A DNA stretch of 37,625 nt from Clostridium sp. (lineage in GTDB: Bacteria > Bacillota > Clostridia > Clostridiales > Clostridiaceae), in the NCBI RefSeq assembly GCF_016650035.1, contig NZ_JAENWM010000034.1:1-37625 (forward strand), read 5' to 3'. Shown here one piece after another: positions 8,118-16,280 of this stretch; the stretch's first letter is position 1; each line of letters begins with the position of its first letter. Under the pieces are notes generated by a model. That model saw only the letters and a list, made by a program, of their open reading frames with translations. It had not been told where the DNA came from and did no database searches. The position numbers and the translations under genes were made by a program.

Positions 8118-8786
8118 CTAACTAGAATATTCACTACTACTAACTAACATTGCGTGAGTAACTGACTCTATTTTTTTCAAATCATTTACAAAACTCATTT
8201 CTTCGCCTTTTAATCTTAGTTCAATTGTAAGTTCTATTTGCGAACTATCAACTGTTTTTGATTTTATAAAATATTTAGCTACCTTTGATTTAATATTATT
8301 TATAACTTGAATTTCATCAGCTTCATTTGAGAAATTAACTAATAAAATATATGGAGTTTCGTTTTTCAAGTTTAAACTGAATATATAAATAATTATTCCT
8401 ATTACAAAAGCACCAATTATTGCAAGAAGATAGAAACCTGCACCAGTTACAATACCAGTTGCTATTGCCCAAAACATAAATACTATATCCATAGGGTCTT
8501 TAATAGCTGTTCTAAAACGAACAATACTTAAGGCTCCGACCATACCTAATGACAAAACAACATTTGAAGTAACTGCCATTATTACTAGTGACGTGATCAT
8601 AGTCATCATTACTAAAGACATATTGAAACTTTTTGTATACACCACGCTTTGATAAGTTTTCTTATATATTTGGAAAATAAATAATCCAATTATAAATGCC
8701 AATAATAATGTAATTCCTATGCTTGATGCTGATATATCAGTTGAAGCCTCTAAAAAATTATTTTTAAAAATATCTTGAAATGACAT
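8118..8786 (-). CDS. DUF4956 membrane protein
   Basis: A 222-residue protein with about four membrane helices in the first 135 residues, and a cytosolic alpha/beta domain (about 140-222) resembling a small ferredoxin-like regulatory domain. The signature SIVRFRTAIKDPMDIVFMFW between helices is typical of DUF4956 (also seen in MgtC-like neighbours). The function is not established. Such proteins are repeatedly encoded beside VTC-domain polyphosphate polymerases and CotH proteins, and that is the case here, with 11 bp to the VTC gene. A TAGGAGG site precedes the start. Its role may be as the membrane partner of the polymerase, which is an inference from context. Confidence 0.85.
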   Translation of the reverse strand: MSFQDIFKNNFLEASTDISASSIGITLLLAFIIGLFIFQIYKKTYQSVVYTKSFNMSLVMMTMITSLVIMAVTSNVVLSLGMVGALSIVRFRTAIKDPMDIVFMFWAIATGIVTGAGFYLLAIIGAFVIGIIIYIFSLNLKNETPYILLVNFSNEADEIQVINNIKSKVAKYFIKSKTVDSSQIELTIELRLKGEEMSFVNDLKKIESVTHAMLVSSSEYSS

Positions 8787-8797
8787 ATGTATTCCTC

Positions 8798-9493
8798 CTA
8801 AAAATTATAATTATATTTTCTTGAATAAACGTATTTTGATGACGATGATGCCATTACATTCCCAGATTCAATAAGACTTTTTATATAGTCTGGCATAACT
8901 CCGTTAAATTTAATCTCCAGTATGTTTTCATTTATACCTAATGCTGGTATATAGCTGATCTTTTCCTCAAATATATTAACTTGATTGATTGATGTTTTTA
9001 CATTTGTATCAAATGTAATTCTCAAATCTCCGACTGGATGAATAAATGCTACTCTGTTATATTTAACAATTACTTTGGGTTTTATTAAACAATGAGCTAA
9101 TTGAAAATAGAAATCCTTGTATAAATTCTCTTTTTTCTCTTTTAAAAACTCAAAGTTCCCAGCATAAATATCCTTAACTTCAGATTCCGTTAAACTAACC
9201 GATGATTTCATAGTCATCTGATGTATTTTTGATTTTCTTTCAAGCTTTAAAAAACTGGTATCATCATTATAGAAACGTATCCTATATTTATGCCTTATAT
9301 CATTGCCATTTATTTTTTCTGTGTAAGCCTTATTATTGTAATCGTCAAAATATACGCTGGCGATGCTATATCCTTCTTCAGGACAATTTTTATCTTTCTT
9401 GAGCACCTTGCTCAATCTGTTTTTTAATACTAAACAATTTAAATCACTAATTGTATACTTAAGTTCATGCCTTTTTGCTTTTAATAGTTCCAC
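8798..9493 (-). CDS. VTC-domain polyphosphate polymerase-like protein
   Basis: A 231-residue soluble protein with the tunnel fold of the VTC/CYTH superfamily. Basic and acidic motifs line up as expected: RHELKYTI (residues 8-15), YFDDYNNKAYTEK, RHKYRIRFY, KLERKSK, KVIVKYNRVAF, LRITFDTN and the closing ILEIKFNG. In yeast Vtc4 and bacterial relatives this domain makes polyphosphate from ATP, or binds a triphosphate polymer. The start is GTG, chosen because an AGGAGG site lies 8-10 bases upstream. It is the first gene of the operon, divergent from the two-component system, and an 11-bp-spaced direct repeat lies upstream. Confidence 0.87.
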   Translation of the reverse strand: MELLKAKRHELKYTISDLNCLVLKNRLSKVLKKDKNCPEEGYSIASVYFDDYNNKAYTEKINGNDIRHKYRIRFYNDDTSFLKLERKSKIHQMTMKSSVSLTESEVKDIYAGNFEFLKEKKENLYKDFYFQLAHCLIKPKVIVKYNRVAFIHPVGDLRITFDTNVKTSINQVNIFEEKISYIPALGINENILEIKFNGVMPDYIKSLIESGNVMASSSSKYVYSRKYNYNF

Positions 9494-9543
9494 CTTTTGC
9501 CCTCCTCCTTCCTTCCTGTTATCCTAAATATACGTTAACTTTG

Positions 9544-9560
9544 TCACAGTAATATCACAG
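9544..9560 (-). promoter_or_regulatory. Direct-repeat site, probable response-regulator operator
   Basis: CTGTGA occurs twice on the minus strand (9560-9555 and 9549-9544) with an exact 11-bp period, the usual spacing for tandem OmpR/PhoB-family binding. It lies about 50-67 bp upstream of the VTC start. The downstream copy runs into GTGACA, a possible -35 box. It is the best candidate site for the adjacent response regulator. Confidence 0.5.
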
Positions 9561-9665
9561 CATGATTTTTTTTTATTGTAGTCCATGTAATATAGATGTA
9601 ACATATATAATGTAAGATAAATATACATAAGTATTAATTTTTACTAAATAGGAGTGATTATTTTT

Positions 9666-10337
9666 ATGAAAAAGAAGATTCTTATAGCAGATGATGAAAT
9701 AAGAATGAGGATATTAATATCCGATTTTTTAATTAATGAAGGTTATGATATTATAGAGGCGGCTGATGGTAAAGATGCTCTAGACAAATTTGTAAATGAG
9801 CCTACAATACACCTAGTAATTTTAGATATAATGATGCCTTTTTTAACCGGCTGGGAAGTTTGCGCTAACATTAGAAAAATAAGCAAGGTTCCTGTAATCA
9901 TGCTAACGGCTAAAAACGCAGAAAATGATGAACTTTATGGTTTTAAAAAAGGAACTGATGAGTATATAAAAAAACCTTTCAGTCCTTCTATTTTAGTTGC
10001 TAGAGTTAATGCTTTAATGGATAGAACTTATGGTAACAGCAGTATACTGATAAGCGGTCCCCTGAGAATTGATACTGATAAACATATAGTTAAAGTTAAT
10101 GGAGATATAATTGATCTAAGTACTACAGAGTATAAATTATTACTTTATATGATAGATAATGAAGGTAATGTACTTTCAAGAGAGCAATTAATAACTAAGG
10201 TTTGGGGATATGACTACGATGGCACTGATAGAACTGTAGATACTCATATTAATAGACTTAGGATGAAACTAAAAGAATATGGGAATTATATAAAAACTGT
10301 TAGAGGTTACGGATATAAATTTGAGGTGATAGAATGA
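9666..10337 (+). CDS. OmpR/PhoB-family response regulator
   Basis: A 223-residue two-domain regulator. The receiver domain (1-120) shows the acidic pair DD (9-10), the phospho-acceptor Asp54 in VILDIMMP, Thr81 and Lys103 in KKPF. The C-terminal winged helix (about 130-223) shows LSTTEYKLL, SREQLITKVWGYD and the recognition helix TVDTHINRLRMKL, ending in VRGYGYKFE. The longest frame begins at a GTG that overlaps the AGGAGTGA ribosome site; the ATG at 9666 is the better start. Its last 4 bases overlap the sensor kinase gene (ATGA), so the two are translationally coupled. It probably controls the divergent VTC-DUF4956-CotH operon. Confidence 0.93.
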   Translation: MKKKILIADDEIRMRILISDFLINEGYDIIEAADGKDALDKFVNEPTIHLVILDIMMPFLTGWEVCANIRKISKVPVIMLTAKNAENDELYGFKKGTDEYIKKPFSPSILVARVNALMDRTYGNSSILISGPLRIDTDKHIVKVNGDIIDLSTTEYKLLLYMIDNEGNVLSREQLITKVWGYDYDGTDRTVDTHINRLRMKLKEYGNYIKTVRGYGYKFEVIE

Positions 10338-11848
10338 ATTCTATAAAAAAGAAACTTTTTCTCCAAATAGGCTCGCTCATTGTTTTTTTAGTAATACTTT
10401 TGCTATTAGCTAATACCTTATTGCTGGAATCCTATTATACTCATAAGCAGAAAAATAAATTAATAGATTATTACACCACTATCAATTCAATTAGTTCAGG
10501 TAATTATGATGATAATTTAACACATTTTCTTTCTATTGAAAGTTCTTCAAACGCGGATATTTTAGTTATGAGTGCTTCAGGTGAAAATCTTTATTCCTCC
10601 AATGTTTTTTTAGCTGACAGAAAATTACTGGATGAATTGATGGATATTATGAATATTAATAGAGAAGCTTTTACTCCTCCTATTTCAGACCATAAAAATC
10701 TTCCCCCTACCCCCACAATAGAAATAACAAAATCCGAAAAAATTAATGATAAAATTAGTTTCATTTGGGCCAGCGACCCTTTTATAACTAATACAAATCT
10801 TCTACTATTCGGAAGCTTAGATAATGGGAATATAATAGAATTAAAACTTCCTATTTCAGCAATAAAAACCAATATCAAAGTATCCAATGATTTCTTACTT
10901 ATAATAGGATTAATTGTATTTGTTATTTCCATGATATTTGCTTACGTTGTTTCAAGTGATTTTACAAAGCCTATAACTGCAATGAATGATGTAACTAAAC
11001 GTTTGAAACATCTAGATTTTAATACTTCTTGTGAAGTTATTTCAAATGATGAAATAGGACAATTATCCCAGAGCATAAATGAAATGTCCCTAGAATTATC
11101 AAAAGCTATAAAAACACTAAACGTTAAAAACACCCAGCTAGAAAAAGAAATCCAAGAAAAAAATCTCTTAGATGAGAAAAGACGTACATTACTTAACAAC
11201 GTGTCTCATGAATTAAAAACTCCACTTTCAATAATGCAAGGTTATGCTGAAGGACTCAAGCTTAATATTGTAAAAAATAAGAAAAGGTCAAATTTTTATT
11301 GTGATGTTATTATTGACGAATCGGTAAAAATGAATAAGTTAGTTGAGAGCCTTTTAAATATTGATCAAATGGAGTTCGGGGACAAAATATTACATAAGTC
11401 CTCTTTTGAAATAAATGAATTTATTACTCAAATACTTAATAAATACGTGAAAATTTTCCAAGATAAAAATATAGCTTTTGAAGTTAACACAATAGCTCCT
11501 ACTTACGTGTTTGGCGATAATTTTATGACTGAAAGGGTATTTGAAAACTATATAACAAATGCTATTAATTACGTGGATGAAAATCTAACCTTAAATATTA
11601 GTTTATTTAAGGTAAAAGAACATATCCGAATTGAAGTTTTTAATACTTGCAGTGCAATTGATACAGTGGATTTAGAAAAAATTTGGGATTCCTTTTATAA
11701 GTTAGATAAATCAAGAACTAGAGAAAAAGGTGGCCATGGCTTAGGATTGTCCATAGTAAAATCCATTCAAGAAGCTCATAAAAATTCTTTTGGAGTAAAA
11801 AATATAGATAATGGAGTATGTTTTTGGTTTGAAATCGATATAAAATGA
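10334..11848 (+). CDS. Membrane sensor histidine kinase
   Basis: 504 residues. A membrane helix (about 8-30) and a second (186-208) enclose an external sensor domain of ~155 residues. HAMP follows (209-260), a short coiled coil (260-283), HisKA with the phospho-acceptor His292 in NNVSHELKTPLS, and HATPase with the N-box ERVFENYITNAINY and the G-box GGHGLGLSIVKS. It phosphorylates the response regulator encoded just upstream. The sensor domain shows no family I can name, so the signal is unknown; an envelope cue is plausible given the divergent CotH/VTC operon. Confidence 0.93.
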   Translation: MNSIKKKLFLQIGSLIVFLVILLLLANTLLLESYYTHKQKNKLIDYYTTINSISSGNYDDNLTHFLSIESSSNADILVMSASGENLYSSNVFLADRKLLDELMDIMNINREAFTPPISDHKNLPPTPTIEITKSEKINDKISFIWASDPFITNTNLLLFGSLDNGNIIELKLPISAIKTNIKVSNDFLLIIGLIVFVISMIFAYVVSSDFTKPITAMNDVTKRLKHLDFNTSCEVISNDEIGQLSQSINEMSLELSKAIKTLNVKNTQLEKEIQEKNLLDEKRRTLLNNVSHELKTPLSIMQGYAEGLKLNIVKNKKRSNFYCDVIIDESVKMNKLVESLLNIDQMEFGDKILHKSSFEINEFITQILNKYVKIFQDKNIAFEVNTIAPTYVFGDNFMTERVFENYITNAINYVDENLTLNISLFKVKEHIRIEVFNTCSAIDTVDLEKIWDSFYKLDKSRTREKGGHGLGLSIVKSIQEAHKNSFGVKNIDNGVCFWFEIDIK

Positions 11849-11950
11849 GATATTCTTAACTTCCCATTTATAGTGCCATATTATTGAAAGGTGAATTTAT
11901 TCATTGCCAGGTTGGAGTGGAATCAGTTGTTACCAATTACTTATTATAAG

Positions 11951-12004
11951 AAGAAAAAAACACCATGTATTAGTTGTAGAATCAATACATAGTGTTTTTT
12001 TCTT
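11951..12004. terminator. Bidirectional terminator between the kinase and cupin genes
   Basis: Arms 11951-11971 and 11984-12004 pair over 21 positions with one mismatch; the ends are AAGAAAAAAACAC and its complement. A and T tracts on the two sides let it serve both convergent units. The rest of 11849-12044 holds no gene I can see. Confidence 0.8.
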
Positions 12005-12044
12005 CTTTCTCAATTATGGGAACAAATACTATGAATATGGCTGA

Positions 12045-12365
12045 TTATTTGATATTTGGTGTTTTAACATTCAAAACACTAAATGTTTCACCTTGGTCTG
12101 CCCATAGTGCCATGTTAGTATTAGGCGCACAAACAATAATATCAGTTGCGTTAACTACAGCTTTTTCTTCTCCAATTTGTATTGTTCCTTTACCAGAAAC
12201 AACATAAAAAAACACATCAACAGGAACCTTATGCTGGGCAACTTCATCCCCAGGTTGCAAATTCAAATTCATAACTCTTGTATTATCATGGCTTATAAGT
12301 TGTTTAACTACAACGCCTCTCATGTTTTTCTTTCCTTCAATTTCATTCATTCTAATAATATTCAT
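12045..12365 (-). CDS. Small cupin-domain protein
   Basis: A 106-residue single-domain cupin. It shows the two barrel motifs in reduced form: PGDEVAQHKVPVDVFFYVVSGKGTIQIG (about 39-66) with one clear His and no full H-x-H, and the second motif around APNTNMALWADQGE. The metal site is therefore incomplete or altered, and the enzymatic role is uncertain. It could be a sugar/metal-binding or sensory cupin. An AAGGAGAA site precedes the start. It lies 42 bp downstream of rubredoxin on the same strand and probably shares its FNR-type promoter. Confidence 0.8.
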   Translation of the reverse strand: MNIIRMNEIEGKKNMRGVVVKQLISHDNTRVMNLNLQPGDEVAQHKVPVDVFFYVVSGKGTIQIGEEKAVVNATDIIVCAPNTNMALWADQGETFSVLNVKTPNIK

Positions 12366-12407
12366 TATATTTTCTCCTTCATACTTTATTATTGGTATTA
12401 ATAATTA

Positions 12408-12572
12408 TTACTCTTCTACTTTTTCAAAATCTGATTTTGGTACTCCACATAACGGGCAGACCCAATTTTCATCAACATCATAGAATTTTGTTCCAGGAGC
12501 CACCCCACCATCACTATCACCTTCTACTGGATCATAAATATAACCACATACTGTACAAACATACTTTTCCAT
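12408..12572 (-). CDS. Rubredoxin
   Basis: A 54-residue protein, [15 protein letters not shown]..., with both Fe(SCys)4 knuckles: CTVCGY at residues 6-11 and CPLCGV at 39-44. Length and the conserved aromatic residues (Tyr11, Tyr13, Trp37) are standard for clostridial rubredoxin. It is a one-electron carrier in the cytoplasm, usually feeding flavodiiron proteins, rubrerythrin or superoxide reductase during O2 or NO removal. An AAGGAGG site lies 8 bases before the ATG. The cupin gene follows, and an FNR-like box with a matching -10 lies upstream. Confidence 0.96.
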   Translation of the reverse strand: MEKYVCTVCGYIYDPVEGDSDGGVAPGTKFYDVDENWVCPLCGVPKSDFEKVEE

Positions 12573-12626
12573 AATAAGCCTCCTTAAAATACAATTAAAT
12601 TTTTCATCTAATTACTTGTTAATAAC

Positions 12627-12668
12627 ATTGTATCTCTTTAGACCTATTTTTAATGTGATTTAAATCAA
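12627..12668 (-). promoter_or_regulatory. FNR/CRP-type activated promoter of rubredoxin-cupin
   Basis: Minus strand TTGATTTAAATCAC (12668-12655) matches the FNR consensus TTGAT-N4-ATCAA with one mismatch. TACAAT lies at 12632-12627 and no good -35 box is present. If transcription starts near 12620, the box is centred at -41.5, the class II activator position. The transcription start is inferred from the -10 box. Confidence 0.5.
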
Positions 12669-12688
12669 ATAAAACACTAGATTAATTT

Positions 12689-15523
12689 TTATTTGTTAGA
12701 CACATCTCTGATGTCCTTTTTATTTAAGATAAATCTATCAAGTAATATTAACACTGGGGGTAATATTATAAAGGTGCTAATCAAAGCTAATGATATATTT
12801 ATTACTGTCATTAAGCCAAAATCCTTTAGTATTATAAATTCAGAAGCCATTAGCACTGAAAATCCGCCTATGGTAGTAAGCCCTGATGCTACTATAGCTT
12901 TCCCTATCTTGGTAACAGCTATTACTATAGATTCTGTTTTGTCTTTTCCTGATTTTCTCTCTTCTAAATACCTTTCCATTAACATTACTGTCATTTCCGT
13001 TCCCATACCAAGAACTAAAGCCCCTAGAGTTGCTGTAATCGGTGTATACTTTAGACCTAATAAATACATTACTCCACTAGACATTCCTACTATTAAAATT
13101 ACAGGAAATATTGGAATAAATGCTTTAACTGGATTCCTGTATATAAGAAGTAGAGCAAATAATACAAGTCCTATTCCTATAATTGTCATCTTAACCCTAC
13201 CTGATGTAAGTCCCTCAACCATTTCAACATCTAACACAGATTTCCCTGTTACTTGCACTTCCATAGAGGAATCACTTAAATCTGCTTTTATTTTTGTTAC
13301 AAAATCTTGTAACTGCTCTGTACTCATATGTTTAATATTAAGTAGCATTACAGATTCTGTATTTTTATCATTTAAAAACATTTTCTTCTGTTGTTCTGGT
13401 AATGTTTTAATTAGTTCAATATACTCTACATAGCTTAGATTTTCACCTGTTGAAACGTTATTAACCAAGGTATCTATGGATTTCACATCTACTACAATAT
13501 CTCCATATTTTCCTTCTATATCTTTTGTTTCAGATTTTATCCAGTCTAAATTTTTTTCACTCAAAATATTGCTGTCTTTTATATATATGGCCATCTGGTC
13601 TGTTGAACCTACTGCACTTCTAATAGCATGTATATCCTCCAAAGCTTTCATATCTTGAGGCATAAAAGTTTCAATATCCGTCTCTACGCCTATATTTTTA
13701 TCACTTATATATCCCATAGAGGCCAAAGCTATTACAATTATTAAAACAACAACTGAATATTTTATAACTGCTTTTGTGGTTATTTTTAAAATTCTATCTA
13801 ATAGGGTTTCTTTATTAAGTGCTTTCACTTTATTTTCTTTTTGTATGTCCGATTTATCCCTTAAATGTAGTATAGGCAGAAGCAAAAACATACTTCCTAT
13901 AAAGCTTATTATTACTCCTATTGTTAGCATCTTCCCAAAATCTTGAATCATAGGAACTGGTGAAGCATATAGTGATATAAATCCTAAAACTGTTGCTAAA
14001 ACTGCAATTGCTATAGCTTTACCTATTTGACTTAGAGTCTTAGCTGTTGATTTTTCTTCCTCATATCTATTTTGAAATTGTATTGAGTAGTCTATCCCTA
14101 GGCCTATTAATATTGGGAATACTGCCATTGACACCATAGTAATAGGTATACTCAAAATTCCCATAAATCCTAGAGTCGCAATTACAGATACCAATATAAT
14201 ACCTAAACTTAGCATTCTCCATCTTACTTTAAAAACAATAGCAAGAACTATAAACATTATAAGCACTGCAAGTCCAACCATTATTACCATATTAGCTTTC
14301 ATTTCACTTCTTAATGATGAATCTAACACTGGTTTTCCTGATACTATATACGAAATATTTTCAAAACCTTCCTTTTCTAATGCTGTACTTACATCTTTAG
14401 ATATCTGATCTTTATATTCATCCCCCAAATTACCTTGTAGTTTTACAACCATTAACCCATGTTCATTATCTAATATTACATCGGAAAACATTGAGCGAAT
14501 CTTATTAGTTTCATCATCGTATAATATACTGTCGAGCCCTATTTGGTCTCCTGGTATATCTGCCACCATCATATTGCTTTTGTCATAAAAAGTCCCTAGT
14601 CCTTTAGATGCATCTCCAAGTTTTTTTCCCATAGTAATAAATCCTGATGCCATTTCTTTTAACTCATCTGGCGAAATACCCCCTGTTAATCCCTCTTTCA
14701 TCGATGAGGTTTCCGCCGTTAATTGACTGCTTATACTTGTCAATGCTTTGGAGGTGTTTTTTGTTCCTTCTTGTATATTGGTTGTCTTTTCTCCCATGCT
14801 TCTAATTCCTTGGGAGCTTTTATTTATATTTTCTGATATACCATTTAATTTCATTTTTAATTCTTGATTTTCACCGGCTAAATTACTTAGTTCCTTTAAT
14901 TGACTTGATGCTTCGCTTAGTCCATCTGCCGTAGTAAGTAATCCTCCTTGAAGCTGTTTTGCACCTTCTGTTAAATTGTTTTGTCCTATAATAAGCTTAT
15001 CAAAAGCCTCTGTTGATTTAGATAGACTATTTAATTTTTCTTCTAATTCCTTTGGATCCTTTACTTTCTTTGAATTAAGTTCATTCCCAACATCTATAAT
15101 TTTAGAGCTCATATCATTTAATCCATCACTTAATGTAAGTATTTGTTTTTTTATTTCTATACTTTGCCTTTCTGTCATTTGATGAACAATGCTAGCTGGA
15201 CTCATAAAGGAAAAGATATTTTCTTCGTATTTAAATTTCTGCTCTACATTCCACATTTTTTGTATATTTTCATGAGATAATAAATTTTTCTTTGAAGTAT
15301 CTGTAAATAGAACAAGAATAGAATCTCCACCAAAGGTTGTTTCCATAGCCTTGTTTGATATAAATACATCGTTATCAGTCTTAACCAAGGTTTCATTCCC
15401 TGTTGCCATTCTAACATTTGAGACCCCTGCTATTAATACCCCGAATAATACTATAGAAGCCAATAGTATTTTAATTGGCTTTTTTTCTATTAAACTCCCT
15501 ATCCATTTAAATAATCTATCCAT
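12689..15523 (-). CDS. MMPL/RND-family exporter
   Basis: 944 residues with the RND duplicated plan: TM1 (about 15-35), a large outer loop (40-400), five more helices (about 405-550, with the sterol-sensing-like stretch GLGIDYSIQFQNRYEEE carrying a membrane Asp), a second repeat beginning near 585, its outer loop (about 610-760), and the last five helices with GMGTEMTVMLMERYLEE. The first loop has a long Gln/Ser/Leu-rich coiled coil (about 170-310), as in Gram-positive MMPL and YhgE-like proteins. It is proton-driven and likely exports lipids or hydrophobic compounds. It is the second gene of the operon, 33 bp after tetR, so it should be induced by the TetR ligand. Confidence 0.9.
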   Translation of the reverse strand: MDRLFKWIGSLIEKKPIKILLASIVLFGVLIAGVSNVRMATGNETLVKTDNDVFISNKAMETTFGGDSILVLFTDTSKKNLLSHENIQKMWNVEQKFKYEENIFSFMSPASIVHQMTERQSIEIKKQILTLSDGLNDMSSKIIDVGNELNSKKVKDPKELEEKLNSLSKSTEAFDKLIIGQNNLTEGAKQLQGGLLTTADGLSEASSQLKELSNLAGENQELKMKLNGISENINKSSQGIRSMGEKTTNIQEGTKNTSKALTSISSQLTAETSSMKEGLTGGISPDELKEMASGFITMGKKLGDASKGLGTFYDKSNMMVADIPGDQIGLDSILYDDETNKIRSMFSDVILDNEHGLMVVKLQGNLGDEYKDQISKDVSTALEKEGFENISYIVSGKPVLDSSLRSEMKANMVIMVGLAVLIMFIVLAIVFKVRWRMLSLGIILVSVIATLGFMGILSIPITMVSMAVFPILIGLGIDYSIQFQNRYEEEKSTAKTLSQIGKAIAIAVLATVLGFISLYASPVPMIQDFGKMLTIGVIISFIGSMFLLLPILHLRDKSDIQKENKVKALNKETLLDRILKITTKAVIKYSVVVLIIVIALASMGYISDKNIGVETDIETFMPQDMKALEDIHAIRSAVGSTDQMAIYIKDSNILSEKNLDWIKSETKDIEGKYGDIVVDVKSIDTLVNNVSTGENLSYVEYIELIKTLPEQQKKMFLNDKNTESVMLLNIKHMSTEQLQDFVTKIKADLSDSSMEVQVTGKSVLDVEMVEGLTSGRVKMTIIGIGLVLFALLLIYRNPVKAFIPIFPVILIVGMSSGVMYLLGLKYTPITATLGALVLGMGTEMTVMLMERYLEERKSGKDKTESIVIAVTKIGKAIVASGLTTIGGFSVLMASEFIILKDFGLMTVINISLALISTFIILPPVLILLDRFILNKKDIRDVSNK

Positions 15524-15556
15524 GTAGACGAATACCCCCTGTTTATTAATTGTTTT

Positions 15557-16114
15557 TTATAATATAAGTGATGTTATTTTCTTAACATATTTTTTAATGC
15601 TTTCCTCATTTGTCTCTGGCATATATAAAAATGACAATATTCCACCCATTAACATCCTTAAAGTAAGCTCTTCATCCTCTTTAGGTATCCCTATTTTAGT
15701 TAAAATGCTTTTTAAAACTTTTAGAATTTTTTCTATAAAATTTTCATTTCCGAGTTCAGTTAAAAGGTGCGATTCCATAAGAATCAATTTGATTATTTCA
15801 CGATTTTCTGATACTAAGCTAATCCTATCATAAAGAATATATTCCAGTTTCCCTAAGGGACTTAATTCCTTTGAATCATTTATTGTTTGTTTTAATGTGC
15901 TAAATAAAATAGGTTCAATCCCTTTTAAAAATATTTCTTGTTTAGAAGAAAAATTTCTAAATAATGTTACTTCTGATATTTCTGCTGCTTTTGCTATTTC
16001 TAAAGTAGTACTGGCATTAAACCCTTTTTCAACAAATACCGTCATAGCTGCTTCTAATATTTGTTTCATTCTATCCTCTTTATTCATTCTTTTTTTTATT
16101 TTTTTAGTTTCCAT
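15557..16114 (-). CDS. TetR/AcrR-family repressor of the MMPL exporter
   Basis: 185 residues. The N-terminal helix-turn-helix (about 15-62) is classic: ILEAAMTVFVEKGFNASTTLEIAKAAEISEVTLFRNFSSKQEIF. The rest is an all-helical ligand-binding and dimerisation domain. It starts with AAGGAGGG 5 bases before the ATG. A perfect 9-bp palindrome directly overlaps the ribosome site, downstream of a consensus sigma-A promoter, so it should repress its own operon, including the MMPL gene. The 5' 450 bases of this gene and its control region are duplicated at 23527-24081, where the gene is broken. Confidence 0.93.
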   Translation of the reverse strand: METKKIKKRMNKEDRMKQILEAAMTVFVEKGFNASTTLEIAKAAEISEVTLFRNFSSKQEIFLKGIEPILFSTLKQTINDSKELSPLGKLEYILYDRISLVSENREIIKLILMESHLLTELGNENFIEKILKVLKSILTKIGIPKEDEELTLRMLMGGILSFLYMPETNEESIKKYVKKITSLIL

Positions 16115-16124
16115 ATTCCCTCCT

Positions 16125-16146
16125 TATGTAAGTAAGCACTTACATA
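16125..16146 (-). promoter_or_regulatory. TetR operator
   Basis: TATGTAAGT-AAGC-ACTTACATA is a perfect 9-bp inverted repeat. It sits just downstream of the tetR -10 box and touches the ribosome site. This is the normal geometry for autorepression by a TetR-family protein. Confidence 0.8.
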
Positions 16147-16149
16147 CAT

Positions 16150-16178
16150 ATTGTATAATAAGTATGATTTAATGTCAA
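16150..16178 (-). promoter_or_regulatory. Sigma-A promoter of tetR-MMPL
   Basis: Minus strand TTGACA (16178-16173), a 17-bp spacer and TACAAT (16155-16150). The operator begins 3 bp downstream. In the duplicated copy the -10 has decayed to TACCTT. Confidence 0.8.
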
Positions 16179-16219
16179 CGTTTTTATAAAATATAAATCA
16201 CCATAATAACTTAACTAAA

Positions 16220-16255
16220 ATAAACTGCAAGCAAATTATTTCGCTTACAGTTTAT
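16220..16255 (-). terminator. Terminator of the island 1 operon
   Basis: ATAAACTGTAAGC pairs with GCTTGCAGTTTAT (one G-U) across a 10-base loop and runs into TTTTAG on the minus strand, 25 bp after the LeuC-like stop codon. It lies just inside the junction with repeat copy 1. Confidence 0.75.
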
Positions 16256-16280
16256 CTTAGTTTTTAATAAAGTACTTAAG

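Larger units (their letters stand above)
15666..16215 (-). repeat. Direct repeat, copy 1 (intact tetR region flanking island 1)
   Basis: About 550 bp covering most of tetR, its operator and its promoter. It recurs at 23527-24081 in the same orientation at roughly 95% identity by eye. Copy 1 ends abruptly at TTAAC (16211-16215), in the loop of a hairpin that is complete only beside copy 2. Confidence 0.9.

Noticed and set aside
12392-12574. 60-codon plus-strand frame
   Set aside because: It is the antisense of rubredoxin, whose two Fe-binding knuckles make the minus strand the coding one.
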